A stretch of 59,931 nucleotides of DNA, taken from NCBI GenBank assembly GCA_011089965.1, contig JAANAU010000021.1, forward strand, positions 1 to 59,931. The letters run 5' to 3'. Source of the stretch: Magnetococcales bacterium. Its GTDB lineage: Bacteria > Pseudomonadota > Magnetococcia > Magnetococcales > Magnetaquicoccaceae. This document shows, one piece after another, positions 40,995-49,644 of the stretch (positions are counted from its first letter, which is position 1; each line of letters begins with the position of its first letter). The position numbers were made by a program, and so were the translations under genes. The notes under the pieces were generated by a model, which worked only from the letters and a program-made list of their open reading frames with translations, did no database searches and had not been told where the DNA came from.

Positions 40995-41714
40995 TCACCC
41001 TTGATCCTTATATGCCAACCCTGCCCCGATTGCAAACCGGTTTTTCCATGCCAACCGGGCCTCAGACAGTCGTTCCGGAGTCCCGATATCGGCCCAGAAT
41101 CCGCGCATCACCACCCCGCACAGCCGTCCGCGTTGGATGGCATCGTCATAAAAACGATTGAGCGAAAACGGCTCCACCGGATAGTCCCGCAAGGCAGCTG
41201 GATGCAACAGTTGCAACCCCGAATAGATCCAGCCCGGCGCACTGCCACAGGCGCGCTGCAACCGGCTGGTCACAGGATCCACGACAAAATCACCGCACCC
41301 CGAATCCGCAACCGGCACCAGACCCAACAGGCCATCCATCCGCTCCGGATCAAAAGCAGCCAGCATGGGGTGCAGATCCATATCCCAGGCCACATCCCCG
41401 TTGATCACCAGAAACGGCTCAGTGCCCAACAGGCCCAAGGCCTGACACACCCCGCCACCCGTTTCCAGCAACACCGTCTCATGGGACCAGCGTACCGTCA
41501 ATCCAAAAGCATGCCCATCCCCGACATGTGCGACGATCTGTTCGGCCAGGTGATGGACATTGATCACCACCTGCCCAATCCCCAGGGCTGCCAGGGCCAG
41601 CAGCGTATGATCCAGCAACGGTCGTCCACCCATATCCACCAAAGGCTTGGGCAGGGTATCGGTGAGAGGACGCAGCCGCTTGCCATAACCTGCGGCCAGG
41701 ATCATGGCCTGCAT
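40995..41714 (-). CDS. murU: N-acetylmuramate-1-phosphate uridylyltransferase
   Basis: The product is 239 residues from ATG 41714 (GGAGAGGG 5 nt upstream). The nucleotidyltransferase fold shows MILAAGYGKRLRPLTDTLPK, PLLDHTLLALAALGI, VINVHHLAEQI, ETGGGVCQAL, FLVINGDVAWDMDL and FWADIGTPERL. Immediately following amgK, it converts MurNAc-alpha-1-P and UTP to UDP-MurNAc, bypassing de novo MurA/B in the muropeptide-recycling shunt known from Pseudomonas and Caulobacter. The 5' end overlaps the amgK stop region with 13 nt between them. Confidence 0.9.
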   Translation of the reverse strand: MQAMILAAGYGKRLRPLTDTLPKPLVDMGGRPLLDHTLLALAALGIGQVVINVHHLAEQIVAHVGDGHAFGLTVRWSHETVLLETGGGVCQALGLLGTEPFLVINGDVAWDMDLHPMLAAFDPERMDGLLGLVPVADSGCGDFVVDPVTSRLQRACGSAPGWIYSGLQLLHPAALRDYPVEPFSLNRFYDDAIQRGRLCGVVMRGFWADIGTPERLSEARLAWKNRFAIGAGLAYKDQG

Positions 41715-41727
41715 GACGCCCTCTCCA

Positions 41728-42726
41728 TCACTCCGGTGCATACCGATGGATCAAGGCAGAGAGATCGGCCAATTCGGGATAATCGGACAAGGCCGCGCGC
41801 ACATAACCCATGGTGCGTGGAATATCGTTCAAATATCCATGCTTGCCATCCCGCAACGACAGCCGTCCAAAGATGCCGACCGCCTTCAGATTGCGTTGGA
41901 TCCCCATCCAGCCCAGATCCGTACAAAAGGTGTTCCAATCCACCGCATACCGGGCGCGAATGGCAGGTGCCTGCCACCAGCGTTCCATGACCTGTTCGCG
42001 AAAAGGTCGCTCCCAGGCCACATAGCAATCCCGCAACAGGCTGGCCAGATCATAGGTGATCGGCCCCATGACCGCATCCTGGAAATCGATCACCCCCACC
42101 TGACCCTGACGCCACATCAGATTGCGGCTGTGATAGTCCCGGTGGACCAGGGTCCAGGGTTGACGCAGCACCCCGTCCAGCAGACGATGAAAGGCAGCGT
42201 CAAAGGCCAGACGATCTTCCGGGACAATGGGGGTGCGACAAATCCCCTCAATGTACCAATCGGTGAACAGGGCCAACTCCCGCCGCAGCATCGCACGATC
42301 AAACGGACGATGATGCGCAATGCAACTCCCATCGACCGGGGTGGCCTGCAAGGCGATCAGGGTATCGACGGCAATCCGATACAGAGTCTGCGCATCCTCC
42401 CCGGCCTCCAACGCCTTCAGATAGGTGAGATCCCCGAAATCTTCCAGCAGCACATATCCCAGATCCAGCCGTTCGGCCAGCACCTCCGGTGCCCCAACCC
42501 CGTGGCTGCGCAAAAACCGGGCAATATCCAGAAACGGGTGTGAATCCTCCTTGTCAGGGGGGGCATCCATCAGGATCCAGCTTTCCCGACCCTTCTCCAC
42601 CCGGAAATAGCGCCGGAACGAGGCATCCCCAGCCACCTGGGTGAGTGTCACCCCGCCTCCCAGCACCTCTTCCACAAACTCCCGGGCCGTCTCAGCCACC
42701 TGACCCGCGCTGCTGTACAAAGTCAT
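41728..42726 (-). CDS. amgK: Anomeric MurNAc/GlcNAc kinase
   Basis: The product is 332 residues. The APH-like kinase fold has GDASFRRYFRVEKG, VLLEDFGDLTYL, LVHRDYHSRNLMW with catalytic Asp, and IDFQDAVMGPITYDLASLL with the Mg-binding Asp. Order tsaE-amgK-murU matches alphaproteobacterial clusters. It phosphorylates MurNAc at C1 for cell-wall recycling and can give fosfomycin tolerance. The ATG lies 35 nt inside the tsaE 3' end. Confidence 0.92.
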   Translation of the reverse strand: MTLYSSAGQVAETAREFVEEVLGGGVTLTQVAGDASFRRYFRVEKGRESWILMDAPPDKEDSHPFLDIARFLRSHGVGAPEVLAERLDLGYVLLEDFGDLTYLKALEAGEDAQTLYRIAVDTLIALQATPVDGSCIAHHRPFDRAMLRRELALFTDWYIEGICRTPIVPEDRLAFDAAFHRLLDGVLRQPWTLVHRDYHSRNLMWRQGQVGVIDFQDAVMGPITYDLASLLRDCYVAWERPFREQVMERWWQAPAIRARYAVDWNTFCTDLGWMGIQRNLKAVGIFGRLSLRDGKHGYLNDIPRTMGYVRAALSDYPELADLSALIHRYAPE

Positions 42727-43198
42727 GCAAACAATCCCGACTCAAAGGTTCTTCAGCTCTCAGGGTGATGCGCCGCCACTGAGGATCGGCGACCCGATCC
42801 TCCAGACGCACGGTCAGCATACTCCCGAAACGTTGGCCAACCCCCTGCTCCGGCCATTCCACCAACACCACACCTGCACCATCCACATACTCTTCGATGC
42901 CGACCAGATCCAACTCTTCCGGATCGGCAATGCGATACAGATCAAAATGGGCTGCCGGCAGACGCCCTTCCGGATAGGGGTTCACCAGGGTGAAAGTGGG
43001 ACTGGTGATACTCCCCGCCTCCACGCCCAATCCCCGCAACACCCCCCGGGCAAAAACACTTTTTCCGCACCCCAGATCCCCGGACAACAACACCGCAACA
43101 CCGGGTTGTAAAAAACGGGCCAACGCTCTTCCCAACGCCTCGGTCTGTTGTTCCGAGGTGGTTTCCGTACTCCAAACCACCGACGGTCCGCCAGTCAC
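42692..43198 (-). CDS. tsaE: tRNA threonylcarbamoyladenosine synthesis ATPase TsaE
   Basis: The product is 168 residues from GTG 43198, one base after the CBS gene stop. P-loop: LLSGDLGCGKSVFARGVLRG. Others: ITSPTFTLVNPYPEG, HFDLYRIADPEELDLVGIEE and VVLVEWPEQG. TsaE is the ATPase of the TsaBDE complex making t6A37 in tRNA. It overlaps amgK by 35 nt. Length is slightly above the family's about 150. Confidence 0.94.
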   Translation of the reverse strand: MTGGPSVVWSTETTSEQQTEALGRALARFLQPGVAVLLSGDLGCGKSVFARGVLRGLGVEAGSITSPTFTLVNPYPEGRLPAAHFDLYRIADPEELDLVGIEEYVDGAGVVLVEWPEQGVGQRFGSMLTVRLEDRVADPQWRRITLRAEEPLSRDCLHDFVQQRGSGG

Positions 43199-43199
43199 A

Positions 43200-43655
43200 T
43201 CAGGCCACCCCTTCCGCCAACATGCCACGGATCACGTCACGCTTGCCGATGATCCCCACCAGCTCATCACCGCGCAAAACCGGCAGCAGCGAAACATGAC
43301 GATCACTGATCAAGGTGGCCACTTCGGCCAGATCGGTCTCTTCGTCCACAGCTTCCAGTTCCGTGGTCATGATCTCTTCGGCAGTAGAGGCGGCCATGCG
43401 GCGCAGATCCTCTTCATAGCGGCGTTCCCCGGCAATGGGGATCACCGCATCCAGAATGGTGATCAAGGTCGGCGGATGGATCAACTTGACCCGCGCCAGA
43501 AGATCCTCCTCGGTCACCATGCCCAGCAGACGCCCCTCTTCAACGATGGGCACCCCGCCGATCCGCTTCTCGGTCAAAAGCCGCGCCAGATCCCGCACCG
43601 GCATCTCCGGCGGTGCCGTGATCACCTCGCTGATCATGATCTCTTTGGCCTTCAT
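43200..43655 (-). CDS. CBS-domain pair protein
   Basis: The product is 151 residues from ATG 43655 (GGGAGAG 7 nt upstream). It consists of two CBS motifs only: MKAKEIMISEVITAPPEMPV, with LLTEKRIGGVPIVEEGRLLG, and EEIMTTELEAVDEETDLAEV with LPVLRGDELVGIIGKRDVIR. CBS pairs bind adenosine nucleotides and regulate partners. With no attached domain, its target is unknown; position before tsaE is the only hint. Confidence 0.88.
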   Translation of the reverse strand: MKAKEIMISEVITAPPEMPVRDLARLLTEKRIGGVPIVEEGRLLGMVTEEDLLARVKLIHPPTLITILDAVIPIAGERRYEEDLRRMAASTAEEIMTTELEAVDEETDLAEVATLISDRHVSLLPVLRGDELVGIIGKRDVIRGMLAEGVA

Positions 43656-43712
43656 GGCAGTCTCTCCCTTTTCCCAATTGTCGAGCATACACGAATTCCA
43701 GAGGGTTCCATA

Positions 43713-44900
43713 TTACTCTGGACCAGCAGGCATGGGCAATGGTTTCCTGGAAGCAGGCGGACATACCCAACGTTCCTCCATCACCTCGCGCAACAAGGCC
43801 AACTCCAACGCCACCACCCGATCCAAAGAAAACGTGGCCAAGGCATAGGCACGGGCATTGCGACCCAAACGACCACGCAACTCATGATCCGCCAGCAACC
43901 GTACAACAGCCGCCCGCATCCCGGCCGCATCCCCGGGACACAACAATCCGGTCTCCTCATGCCGGATCACCTCACGCACCCCAGGGGCATCCGCACGACC
44001 GATCACCGCCATGCCACACGCCATGGCCTCCAGCAACGCCTTGGGATGACCCTCATAATCCGATGCCAGGACAAACAGATCCGCACCGTTCATCCACTCC
44101 GGCAATACGCCATGAGGCTGCACCCCAGGCAGGGATAAACGCACGCCATGTGCATTGGCAAAATCAGTCACTTCTCCACGCAGCGGACCATCCCCGATCA
44201 TCACCACCTCAACCGGAACCCCGACTGCCGCCTCCAACAACAACAGCGGCGCTTTCTGATGATCCAACCGCCCGACACTCAACACCCGCACCCCGGCCCC
44301 GGGCTGCCCCCCAACCCGGGGCGCAAACCGCCCGGTATCCACATAATTGGGAATCACCCGCACCCGCTCCGCAGCCACCCCATGCTCACCCACAGCCACC
44401 TCAGCCATGGCTGCCGTGGTCACCACCACCCGATCCGCACCACGAAAAATCCGCCGCTCCTGTTCCAAAGCACGCATCGCCTCCTGCGAGGCATCACCAA
44501 AACGACGCCTGGCAAAATCAGACCGCAAATATCCACACCGGGCAATAAACGGTTTTCCAAACCTCCTGGCCAAGGCCAACGGGGTCTCGGCACCCGCCAC
44601 CTGATTGCTCTTGAACACCACCTTGCCCCTCTTCCAAGAGGTCGGCATCCATGCCAGCCAACGCCAATACCAGGGATCAGACAACTTCCAACGGTTGCAG
44701 GCAATCGCAATCCCCGGCAACCGCTCCCGATACGCCAGATCACGACCGTCCCCATAGGTGACAAAAGAGACCCTCTGCCCATGCGCACTCAAGGCACGAT
44801 ACAAGGCCGTCTCCCGCTCCAGCATGCCCAACCGCTCCCACTCGGTCAACGACAGACCGGCGGTGAAAAACAAGGTCAAACCCACCTGCTCCAACTCCAT
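43713..44900 (-). CDS. GT4-type glycosyltransferase
   Basis: The product is 395 residues from ATG 44900 (GGAGGGGAGC upstream). The GT-B fold C-terminal half has VLSVGRLDHQKAPLLLLEA, VVMIGDGPLRGEV and LFVLASDYEGHPKALLEAMA, then GVREVIRHEETGLLCPGD, with the E-x7-E donor-site motif. The N-terminal half lacks a typical GGxxxH start but has KSNQVAGAETPLALARRFGK. It is likely involved in envelope polysaccharide. It is the first gene of the long leftward run and divergent from a B12-binding radical SAM gene. Confidence 0.87.
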   Translation of the reverse strand: MELEQVGLTLFFTAGLSLTEWERLGMLERETALYRALSAHGQRVSFVTYGDGRDLAYRERLPGIAIACNRWKLSDPWYWRWLAWMPTSWKRGKVVFKSNQVAGAETPLALARRFGKPFIARCGYLRSDFARRRFGDASQEAMRALEQERRIFRGADRVVVTTAAMAEVAVGEHGVAAERVRVIPNYVDTGRFAPRVGGQPGAGVRVLSVGRLDHQKAPLLLLEAAVGVPVEVVMIGDGPLRGEVTDFANAHGVRLSLPGVQPHGVLPEWMNGADLFVLASDYEGHPKALLEAMACGMAVIGRADAPGVREVIRHEETGLLCPGDAAGMRAAVVRLLADHELRGRLGRNARAYALATFSLDRVVALELALLREVMEERWVCPPASRKPLPMPAGPE

Positions 44901-44966
44901 GCTCCCCTCCATCCACAGGTGCAACCACTGGACATGCCACCCATCTTTGCACTACTCTTTGATGCC

Positions 44967-46493
44967 ATGAACCCGCATCGTCTCCTGCTCATCGAGCCAC
45001 CCTTCTACCGACTCTATCACGATCAGAACTGCCTGATCCGCTTTCCTCTGGGTCTGGGCTATCTGGCAGGCGCGGTCCTGCAACAGACCACCTGGTCGGT
45101 ACGCATCCTCAACGCCGATTTCAATATCCAAGGATGCGCATCCTTCGACGATGCATTCATATTGGATACGGGTTTTCGCAACTACCAACACACCCTGCGC
45201 AATCCTGACGCCCGGATCTGGGAAGAGGTGGCCCAGACCATCCGTGAGGTCGCACCCACGGTCGTTGGCATCAGTGCCAAGACCCAGAATTTCGCCTCAG
45301 CCAAACGTGTGGCCGCCATCGTCAAAGGAATCGACCCCAACATCCTGGTGATCCTCGGTGGTCCCCATGTCACCATGGCCGGACCCGAGGTGCTCGACAC
45401 CACTCCGGAAATCGATCTGGCCGTCCTGGGAGAAGGGGAAGAGACCCTGGTGGAGCTGTTGCACCAAATCGAACACCAGCACCCGCTGACCGATGTACCA
45501 GGCATTCTGTTGCGCAATGCCGGTCAGATCCACCGCACCCCGCAACGCCCGTTTGCCCCTGATCTCGATGCCATGCCCTTCCCGGCAGATGTGGCCGAAA
45601 AAACCCTCCTCCACTACGAACGGTTTCCCAAAACTGCGTTCCGTTACATCTTTGCCACCCGGGGCTGTCCGTACACCTGCACGTTTTGCGGCTCCATGGC
45701 CATGTGGGGACGCAAGGTGCGCTTCCGCTCCGTGACCAACGTGGTGGCCGAAGTCCAGAAATTGCAACAACGCGGCATCCGCAACATCCATTTCGACGAC
45801 GATACCTTCGGCGTCAAAAAAAGCCATCTCCTCACTCTCTGTGCCGCCCTGGAACAGGAGTGTCCGGGATTGCAGTTCTCTTGCGAAACCTCGGTCAACC
45901 TGATCGACCCGGAAACCGTCACCGCCTTGCGCAAGGCCGGCTGCGTCATCATGCTGTTGGGGGTGGAATCCGGGGATGAAGGCATGCTTAAAGAAATCAA
46001 AAAGAACATCACAGTGCCACAAATCACCAAAGCCGTGACCTTATTGCGCCGTCATGGCGGACCCTATCTGCGCATTCATGCCTTTTTCATGGTGGGCTTC
46101 CCGGAAGAGACCGAAGCCACCATGCGCGCCACCATGCGCTTTATGACCACCCTGGCCGTGGATCAGGTGATCCTCAGCATCTTCACCCCCTATCCCGGCC
46201 TGCCGCTGTTCGAGCAGTGCCAGAAACTGGGGCTGATCGGGGACTCCTTTGATCACGAACGATTCAACCATCAAAGCCCGGAAAACTGCTTCACCGCCCG
46301 CATCCCGGTTGCCCGTTTCCGTGAACTGGTGGTCGAGGCCACCCGCATCACCGCACAACGCAACCGCCCCCGCTGGTGGCACCCGCTGCGCCTGTTCTGG
46401 CGCCGACTGGTCTGGAGTCTACGCACGACCGGAATCACGAATCTGGTGCGCCAACGATTACATCAGCTTTACTCACAATCTGTACAACGCTGA
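44967..46493 (+). CDS. B12-binding-domain radical SAM protein
   Basis: The product is 508 residues from ATG 44967; the frame is open far upstream, but that part is antisense to the glycosyltransferase. The N-terminal B12-binding-like domain (about 60-160) has VVGISAKTQNFASAKRVAAI and VILGGPHVTMAGPEVL, without the DxHxxG cobalt ligand, so cobalamin binding is uncertain. The radical SAM core has ATRGCPYTCTFCGS, RNIHFDDDTFGVKK, QFSCETSVNLI and LGVESGDEGMLKEIKKNIT. The C-terminus is basic. It resembles BchE/HpnJ-type enzymes of lipid or cell-envelope modification; the substrate is unknown. Confidence 0.86.
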   Translation: MNPHRLLLIEPPFYRLYHDQNCLIRFPLGLGYLAGAVLQQTTWSVRILNADFNIQGCASFDDAFILDTGFRNYQHTLRNPDARIWEEVAQTIREVAPTVVGISAKTQNFASAKRVAAIVKGIDPNILVILGGPHVTMAGPEVLDTTPEIDLAVLGEGEETLVELLHQIEHQHPLTDVPGILLRNAGQIHRTPQRPFAPDLDAMPFPADVAEKTLLHYERFPKTAFRYIFATRGCPYTCTFCGSMAMWGRKVRFRSVTNVVAEVQKLQQRGIRNIHFDDDTFGVKKSHLLTLCAALEQECPGLQFSCETSVNLIDPETVTALRKAGCVIMLLGVESGDEGMLKEIKKNITVPQITKAVTLLRRHGGPYLRIHAFFMVGFPEETEATMRATMRFMTTLAVDQVILSIFTPYPGLPLFEQCQKLGLIGDSFDHERFNHQSPENCFTARIPVARFRELVVEATRITAQRNRPRWWHPLRLFWRRLVWSLRTTGITNLVRQRLHQLYSQSVQR

Positions 46494-46522
46494 TCGAATC
46501 TGCTGGCACCGTCCGCTCACCC

Positions 46523-48082
46523 TCACTGCGCCACTGCGGTGGCCCGCATCTCACGAATGACCGTCACCCGGATCTGTCCCGGATAGGTCATCTCGTTCTC
46601 CAGACGGCTGGCAATCTCACTGGCCAAGGTCATGGCCCCCTCATCCTTGACCCGATCATAGGCCACCATGACACGCAACTCCCGCCCGGCCTGAATGGCA
46701 AACGCCTTCTCCACGCCGGGAAACTCCATGGCCACACTCTCCAGTTGCTCCAGACGCTTGATGTAGGTCTCCACATTCTCACGCCGCGCCCCGGGACGGG
46801 CCGCAGACAAGGCATCCGCCGCATTGATCAATGGCCCGTACACCGAAATCGGCTCAATGTCAAAATGGTGCGACCAAATGGCATTCACAACCAAAGGATG
46901 TTCTTTATATTTTTTGGCATATTGACCGCCGATCACCGCATGCGACCCCTGCACTTCGTGATCCACAGCCTTGCCAATATCGTGCAACAACCCACAGCGC
47001 CGCGCCATGTTGAAATCCAATCCCAACTCTTCGGCCATCATCCCGGCAAAACGGGCCACCTCCACCGAATGGGACAACACGTTCTGGGTATACGAAGTGC
47101 GGAATTTCAACGTGCCCACCAGTTTGACCAGATCCGGATGGATCCCGGTCAACCCCAACTCGAAAATCGCCCGTTCCCCTGCCTCGCGGATCTCGTTGTT
47201 GACACTCTTTTCCGCCTTCTTGACCACACTCTCGATGCGCGCCGGATGGATGCGACCATCGGTGATCAACTCCTCCAAAGCCTGACGCGCCACCTGACGC
47301 CGCACTGGATTGAACCCGGAGATCACCACAGCTTCCGGCGTGTCATCGATGATCAGATCACACCCTGTCGCCGCCTCCAGAGCACGGATGTTGCGACCCT
47401 CCCGTCCGATGATCCGTCCCTTCATCTCCTCCGAGGTGATCGCCACCACCGTGACCGTGCGATCCACCACAAATTCCCCTGCCAGACGCTGAATCGCCGA
47501 TCCCATGATCTCCTGGGCCTTGCGATCCGCATTCTCGCGCGCCTCCTCCTCGGACCGCTTCATGAAATTCGCAGCTTCGCGCCGTACCTGCTCTTGCAAC
47601 CCCTCCATCAGTTGCGCCCTGGCCTGCTCGGCCGTCAGACCCGCCACCTCCTCCAAACGTTGGGCCGCTGCCTCTTCCTGTTTCTGACACGCCTCCTTGC
47701 GTTGCTCCAGGGTGCGCACATCCTGCTCCACCTGATTGCGCCGCCGATCCACCTCACGTTCCCGCTGGTCCAGCTGGTCAAACTTGCGATCCAGTTGCTC
47801 CTCACGCTTGTCAAACCGCTGCTTCAGACGTTCCAACTCCTCCTGTCGGCCTCGATACTGCTCTTTCAACTGCTCTTCGATCCGCAACCGCTCTGAGGTG
47901 GCCAACAACTTGGCTTCGCGCTCCGCAACCTCGCTCTTCTCTTCGGCAGCGCGCATCATCAGGCGCATCTGCTCTTCCCGCTCCTGAAACGCCCGATCCT
48001 GCTGACCCCGCCACTGCTGCATCAAAAACCAATACAACCCGGCACCCAGTGCCAAACCCAACAACAACATCAAAATTTCCAT
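46523..48082 (-). CDS. rny: Ribonuclease Y
   Basis: The product is 519 residues, the usual length. Parts in order: an N-terminal membrane helix ([18 protein letters not shown]), a long charged coiled coil (about 25-200), a KH domain ([19 protein letters not shown], then [15 protein letters not shown]), and an HD phosphohydrolase domain with [17 protein letters not shown] and [11 protein letters not shown]. RNase Y starts mRNA decay at the membrane. The gene points away from the fau-zapA block, 62 nt behind fau. Confidence 0.97.
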   Translation of the reverse strand: MEILMLLLGLALGAGLYWFLMQQWRGQQDRAFQEREEQMRLMMRAAEEKSEVAEREAKLLATSERLRIEEQLKEQYRGRQEELERLKQRFDKREEQLDRKFDQLDQREREVDRRRNQVEQDVRTLEQRKEACQKQEEAAAQRLEEVAGLTAEQARAQLMEGLQEQVRREAANFMKRSEEEARENADRKAQEIMGSAIQRLAGEFVVDRTVTVVAITSEEMKGRIIGREGRNIRALEAATGCDLIIDDTPEAVVISGFNPVRRQVARQALEELITDGRIHPARIESVVKKAEKSVNNEIREAGERAIFELGLTGIHPDLVKLVGTLKFRTSYTQNVLSHSVEVARFAGMMAEELGLDFNMARRCGLLHDIGKAVDHEVQGSHAVIGGQYAKKYKEHPLVVNAIWSHHFDIEPISVYGPLINAADALSAARPGARRENVETYIKRLEQLESVAMEFPGVEKAFAIQAGRELRVMVAYDRVKDEGAMTLASEIASRLENEMTYPGQIRVTVIREMRATAVAQ

Positions 48083-48144
48083 TGCCCAACAAACCTTTCA
48101 AGGTTTGCCAACGCCCCATGAGCGCCCGGCAAAACCCACTGGAG

Positions 48145-48738
48145 TCAACCACAAGCGTGCCGACAACTCCATACCCCGCATTCGGTCACGACCCATTCCA
48201 TGGGCACATCGTGTCCTTCGCAAGGCAAAGAGGGCACTTCTTGAAAAGAGTACGCCAAACCCACACGGATCACGGATCCCGGCTGCCCGCTGCGTGCGGC
48301 CAAGGCGCGATCAAAATAACCGCCCCCAAACCCCAAACGGTTGCCAAAACGGTCAAACCCGATCAAAGGCTGACACACCAGATCCAAATCGAAAATCTCA
48401 TGCTTCTGAGCAACCGCTTCAGGCACCGGGATTCCATATGGTCCCCTGTGCAACGGCTCTTGAGCATGACAGACAACATAATGCATGGAACGGCTGACTG
48501 GATCCACATACGGCACGAAGACAACTTGACCAAGCCGCTCGGCTGCGTGGAAAAGAGAGGTGGGATCTACTTCATGATCAATGGGAAAGTACAAGCCGAT
48601 CCGGCGCGCCTCCCGATAGAAAGAGGCTTCCAAAAGATGGTTGACCACTGCCAGCGACAGCTCAACAACACGCTGACCGCTCAACGCCTGGCGCGCTGCG
48701 CGCAAACGTTGTCGCAAACTGGCTTTGGTCTCCGCCAT
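48145..48738 (-). CDS. fau: 5-formyltetrahydrofolate cyclo-ligase
   Basis: The product is 197 residues. Family motifs: ASLRQRLRAARQAL, RRIGLYFPIDHEVDP, VFVPYVDPVSRSMHYV, HRGPYGIPVPE and LIGFDRFGNRLGFGGGYFDR (ATP site). The enzyme returns 5-formyl-THF to the active folate pool. It follows the 6S RNA gene by 23 nt, as in many proteobacteria where fau (ygfA) is expressed with ssrS. Confidence 0.94.
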   Translation of the reverse strand: MAETKASLRQRLRAARQALSGQRVVELSLAVVNHLLEASFYREARRIGLYFPIDHEVDPTSLFHAAERLGQVVFVPYVDPVSRSMHYVVCHAQEPLHRGPYGIPVPEAVAQKHEIFDLDLVCQPLIGFDRFGNRLGFGGGYFDRALAARSGQPGSVIRVGLAYSFQEVPSLPCEGHDVPMEWVVTECGVWSCRHACG

Positions 48739-48761
48739 GCCGGAATCTCGTACACGCCATG

Positions 48762-48954
48762 CATGCCATAGCCCCCGCCTGTGCCGTGGGATCGCACTCT
48801 CTGAACCCGTATGTTAAGGTGGATCCATGAATAACTGTTTTTGCGAACCCCGCATGGAGGTGGCAGCGGCAGTCAGGGCACGGCTCCCAGGTTCATAAGT
48901 TATCGGCTCAGGAGGTTGGTCTCCTCACGAACACCGCAGGGGTGGTTGGGCATG
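48762..48954 (-). ncRNA. ssrS: 6S RNA
   Basis: The minus strand contains CTCCTGAGCCGATAACTTAT, matching the CCUGAGCCGAUA signature of the E. coli 6S 5' side, and on the 3' side CACCTTAACATACGGGTTCA. The ends can pair: CATGCC (48954-48949) with GGCATG (48767-48762), and inside CCCC with GGGG, giving about 193 nt. The position between zapA and fau is the conserved proteobacterial location. It binds sigma-70 RNA polymerase as an open-promoter mimic. Exact ends are estimated. Confidence 0.85.
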
Positions 48955-48959
48955 TTGGT

Positions 48960-49244
48960 TCATCCCTGGAGCAGGCGATCACTTTGGGCAATCATCCCGC
49001 TGATCTTTGCTTGCGCGACTTCCGTTTGCTTGGCCGTCTGGCGTTGGTGCTGCTTGAAATCATCTGCGATCTTCAAGGCTGCCATGATGGCCACCCGATC
49101 ACCTGTGATGATTTGCGACTCCTGCGACACCTGGGCCATCACCTCATTGACATACTGGGCCAGCTCGCGGACATACTCTCCGCTGGCCTGGGATTTCAAC
49201 TTGAAAACCTGACCACGAATGCGAACTTCAAAGGTCTCAGCCAT
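48960..49244 (-). CDS. zapA: Cell division protein ZapA
   Basis: The product is 94 residues: an N-terminal strand pair (FEVRIRGQVFKLKS), YVRELAQYVNEVMAQVS, and the helix GDRVAIMAALKIADDFKQH ending in a coiled coil. ZapA bundles FtsZ filaments. The stop is 5 nt from the 6S RNA 5' end, so 6S may be processed from the zapA transcript. A ZapB-like gene lies 36 nt upstream. Confidence 0.93.
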   Translation of the reverse strand: MAETFEVRIRGQVFKLKSQASGEYVRELAQYVNEVMAQVSQESQIITGDRVAIMAALKIADDFKQHQRQTAKQTEVAQAKISGMIAQSDRLLQG

Positions 49245-49280
49245 GGTTCCCAGGTCCGGAAGGGGCGCGAACGCCTCTCT

Positions 49281-49556
49281 TTATGAGTCCAAATCTTCGT
49301 ATCGGCTCAACAACCCCTCGATCTTGGCAATAACCCCGGCCTTCTCCTGCTCCAGGCCATCCCGCTGCTCCTGAAGCTGCAAGACCTGGGTCTCCAGATC
49401 CGAGATCATCCCTTTCTGCTCGGCAACCTGATCTTTCAGCCCGGCGATCTGTTCGCGCTGCTCGCGAATGGTTTTGGCCATCTCGTTCCAACGTTGCTCC
49501 AGGCCAGACAGCGAGGCGGCCAGCTTGTCGTCGTGATCCAGCGTTGATCCATTCAT
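49281..49556 (-). CDS. ZapB-like coiled-coil protein
   Basis: The product is 91 residues from ATG 49556 (MNGSTLDHDDKLAASLSGLE); the upstream frame is rejected because it overlaps gltD's 3' end. Nearly all of it is one coiled coil (EMAKTIREQREQIAGLKDQV, VLQLQEQRDGLEQEKAGVIA), ending KIEGLLSRYEDLDS, as in the TIGR02449 group found next to zapA. It probably acts with ZapA at the division site. It is 36 nt upstream of zapA. Confidence 0.82.
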   Translation of the reverse strand: MNGSTLDHDDKLAASLSGLEQRWNEMAKTIREQREQIAGLKDQVAEQKGMISDLETQVLQLQEQRDGLEQEKAGVIAKIEGLLSRYEDLDS

Positions 49557-49644
49557 GTTGTCTGTCCCGAGTCCCTTCTGGTTGTCCAATACCGACACGA
49601 TTGCACTACTTACGAGTAGATAGTAAAGCCCACCCCTCTGTCTG

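Noticed and set aside
44148-44966. 5' extension of the B12 radical SAM frame
   Set aside because: The open frame continues 273 codons upstream, but this part is antisense to the glycosyltransferase and low in complexity. The family start fits ATG 44967.
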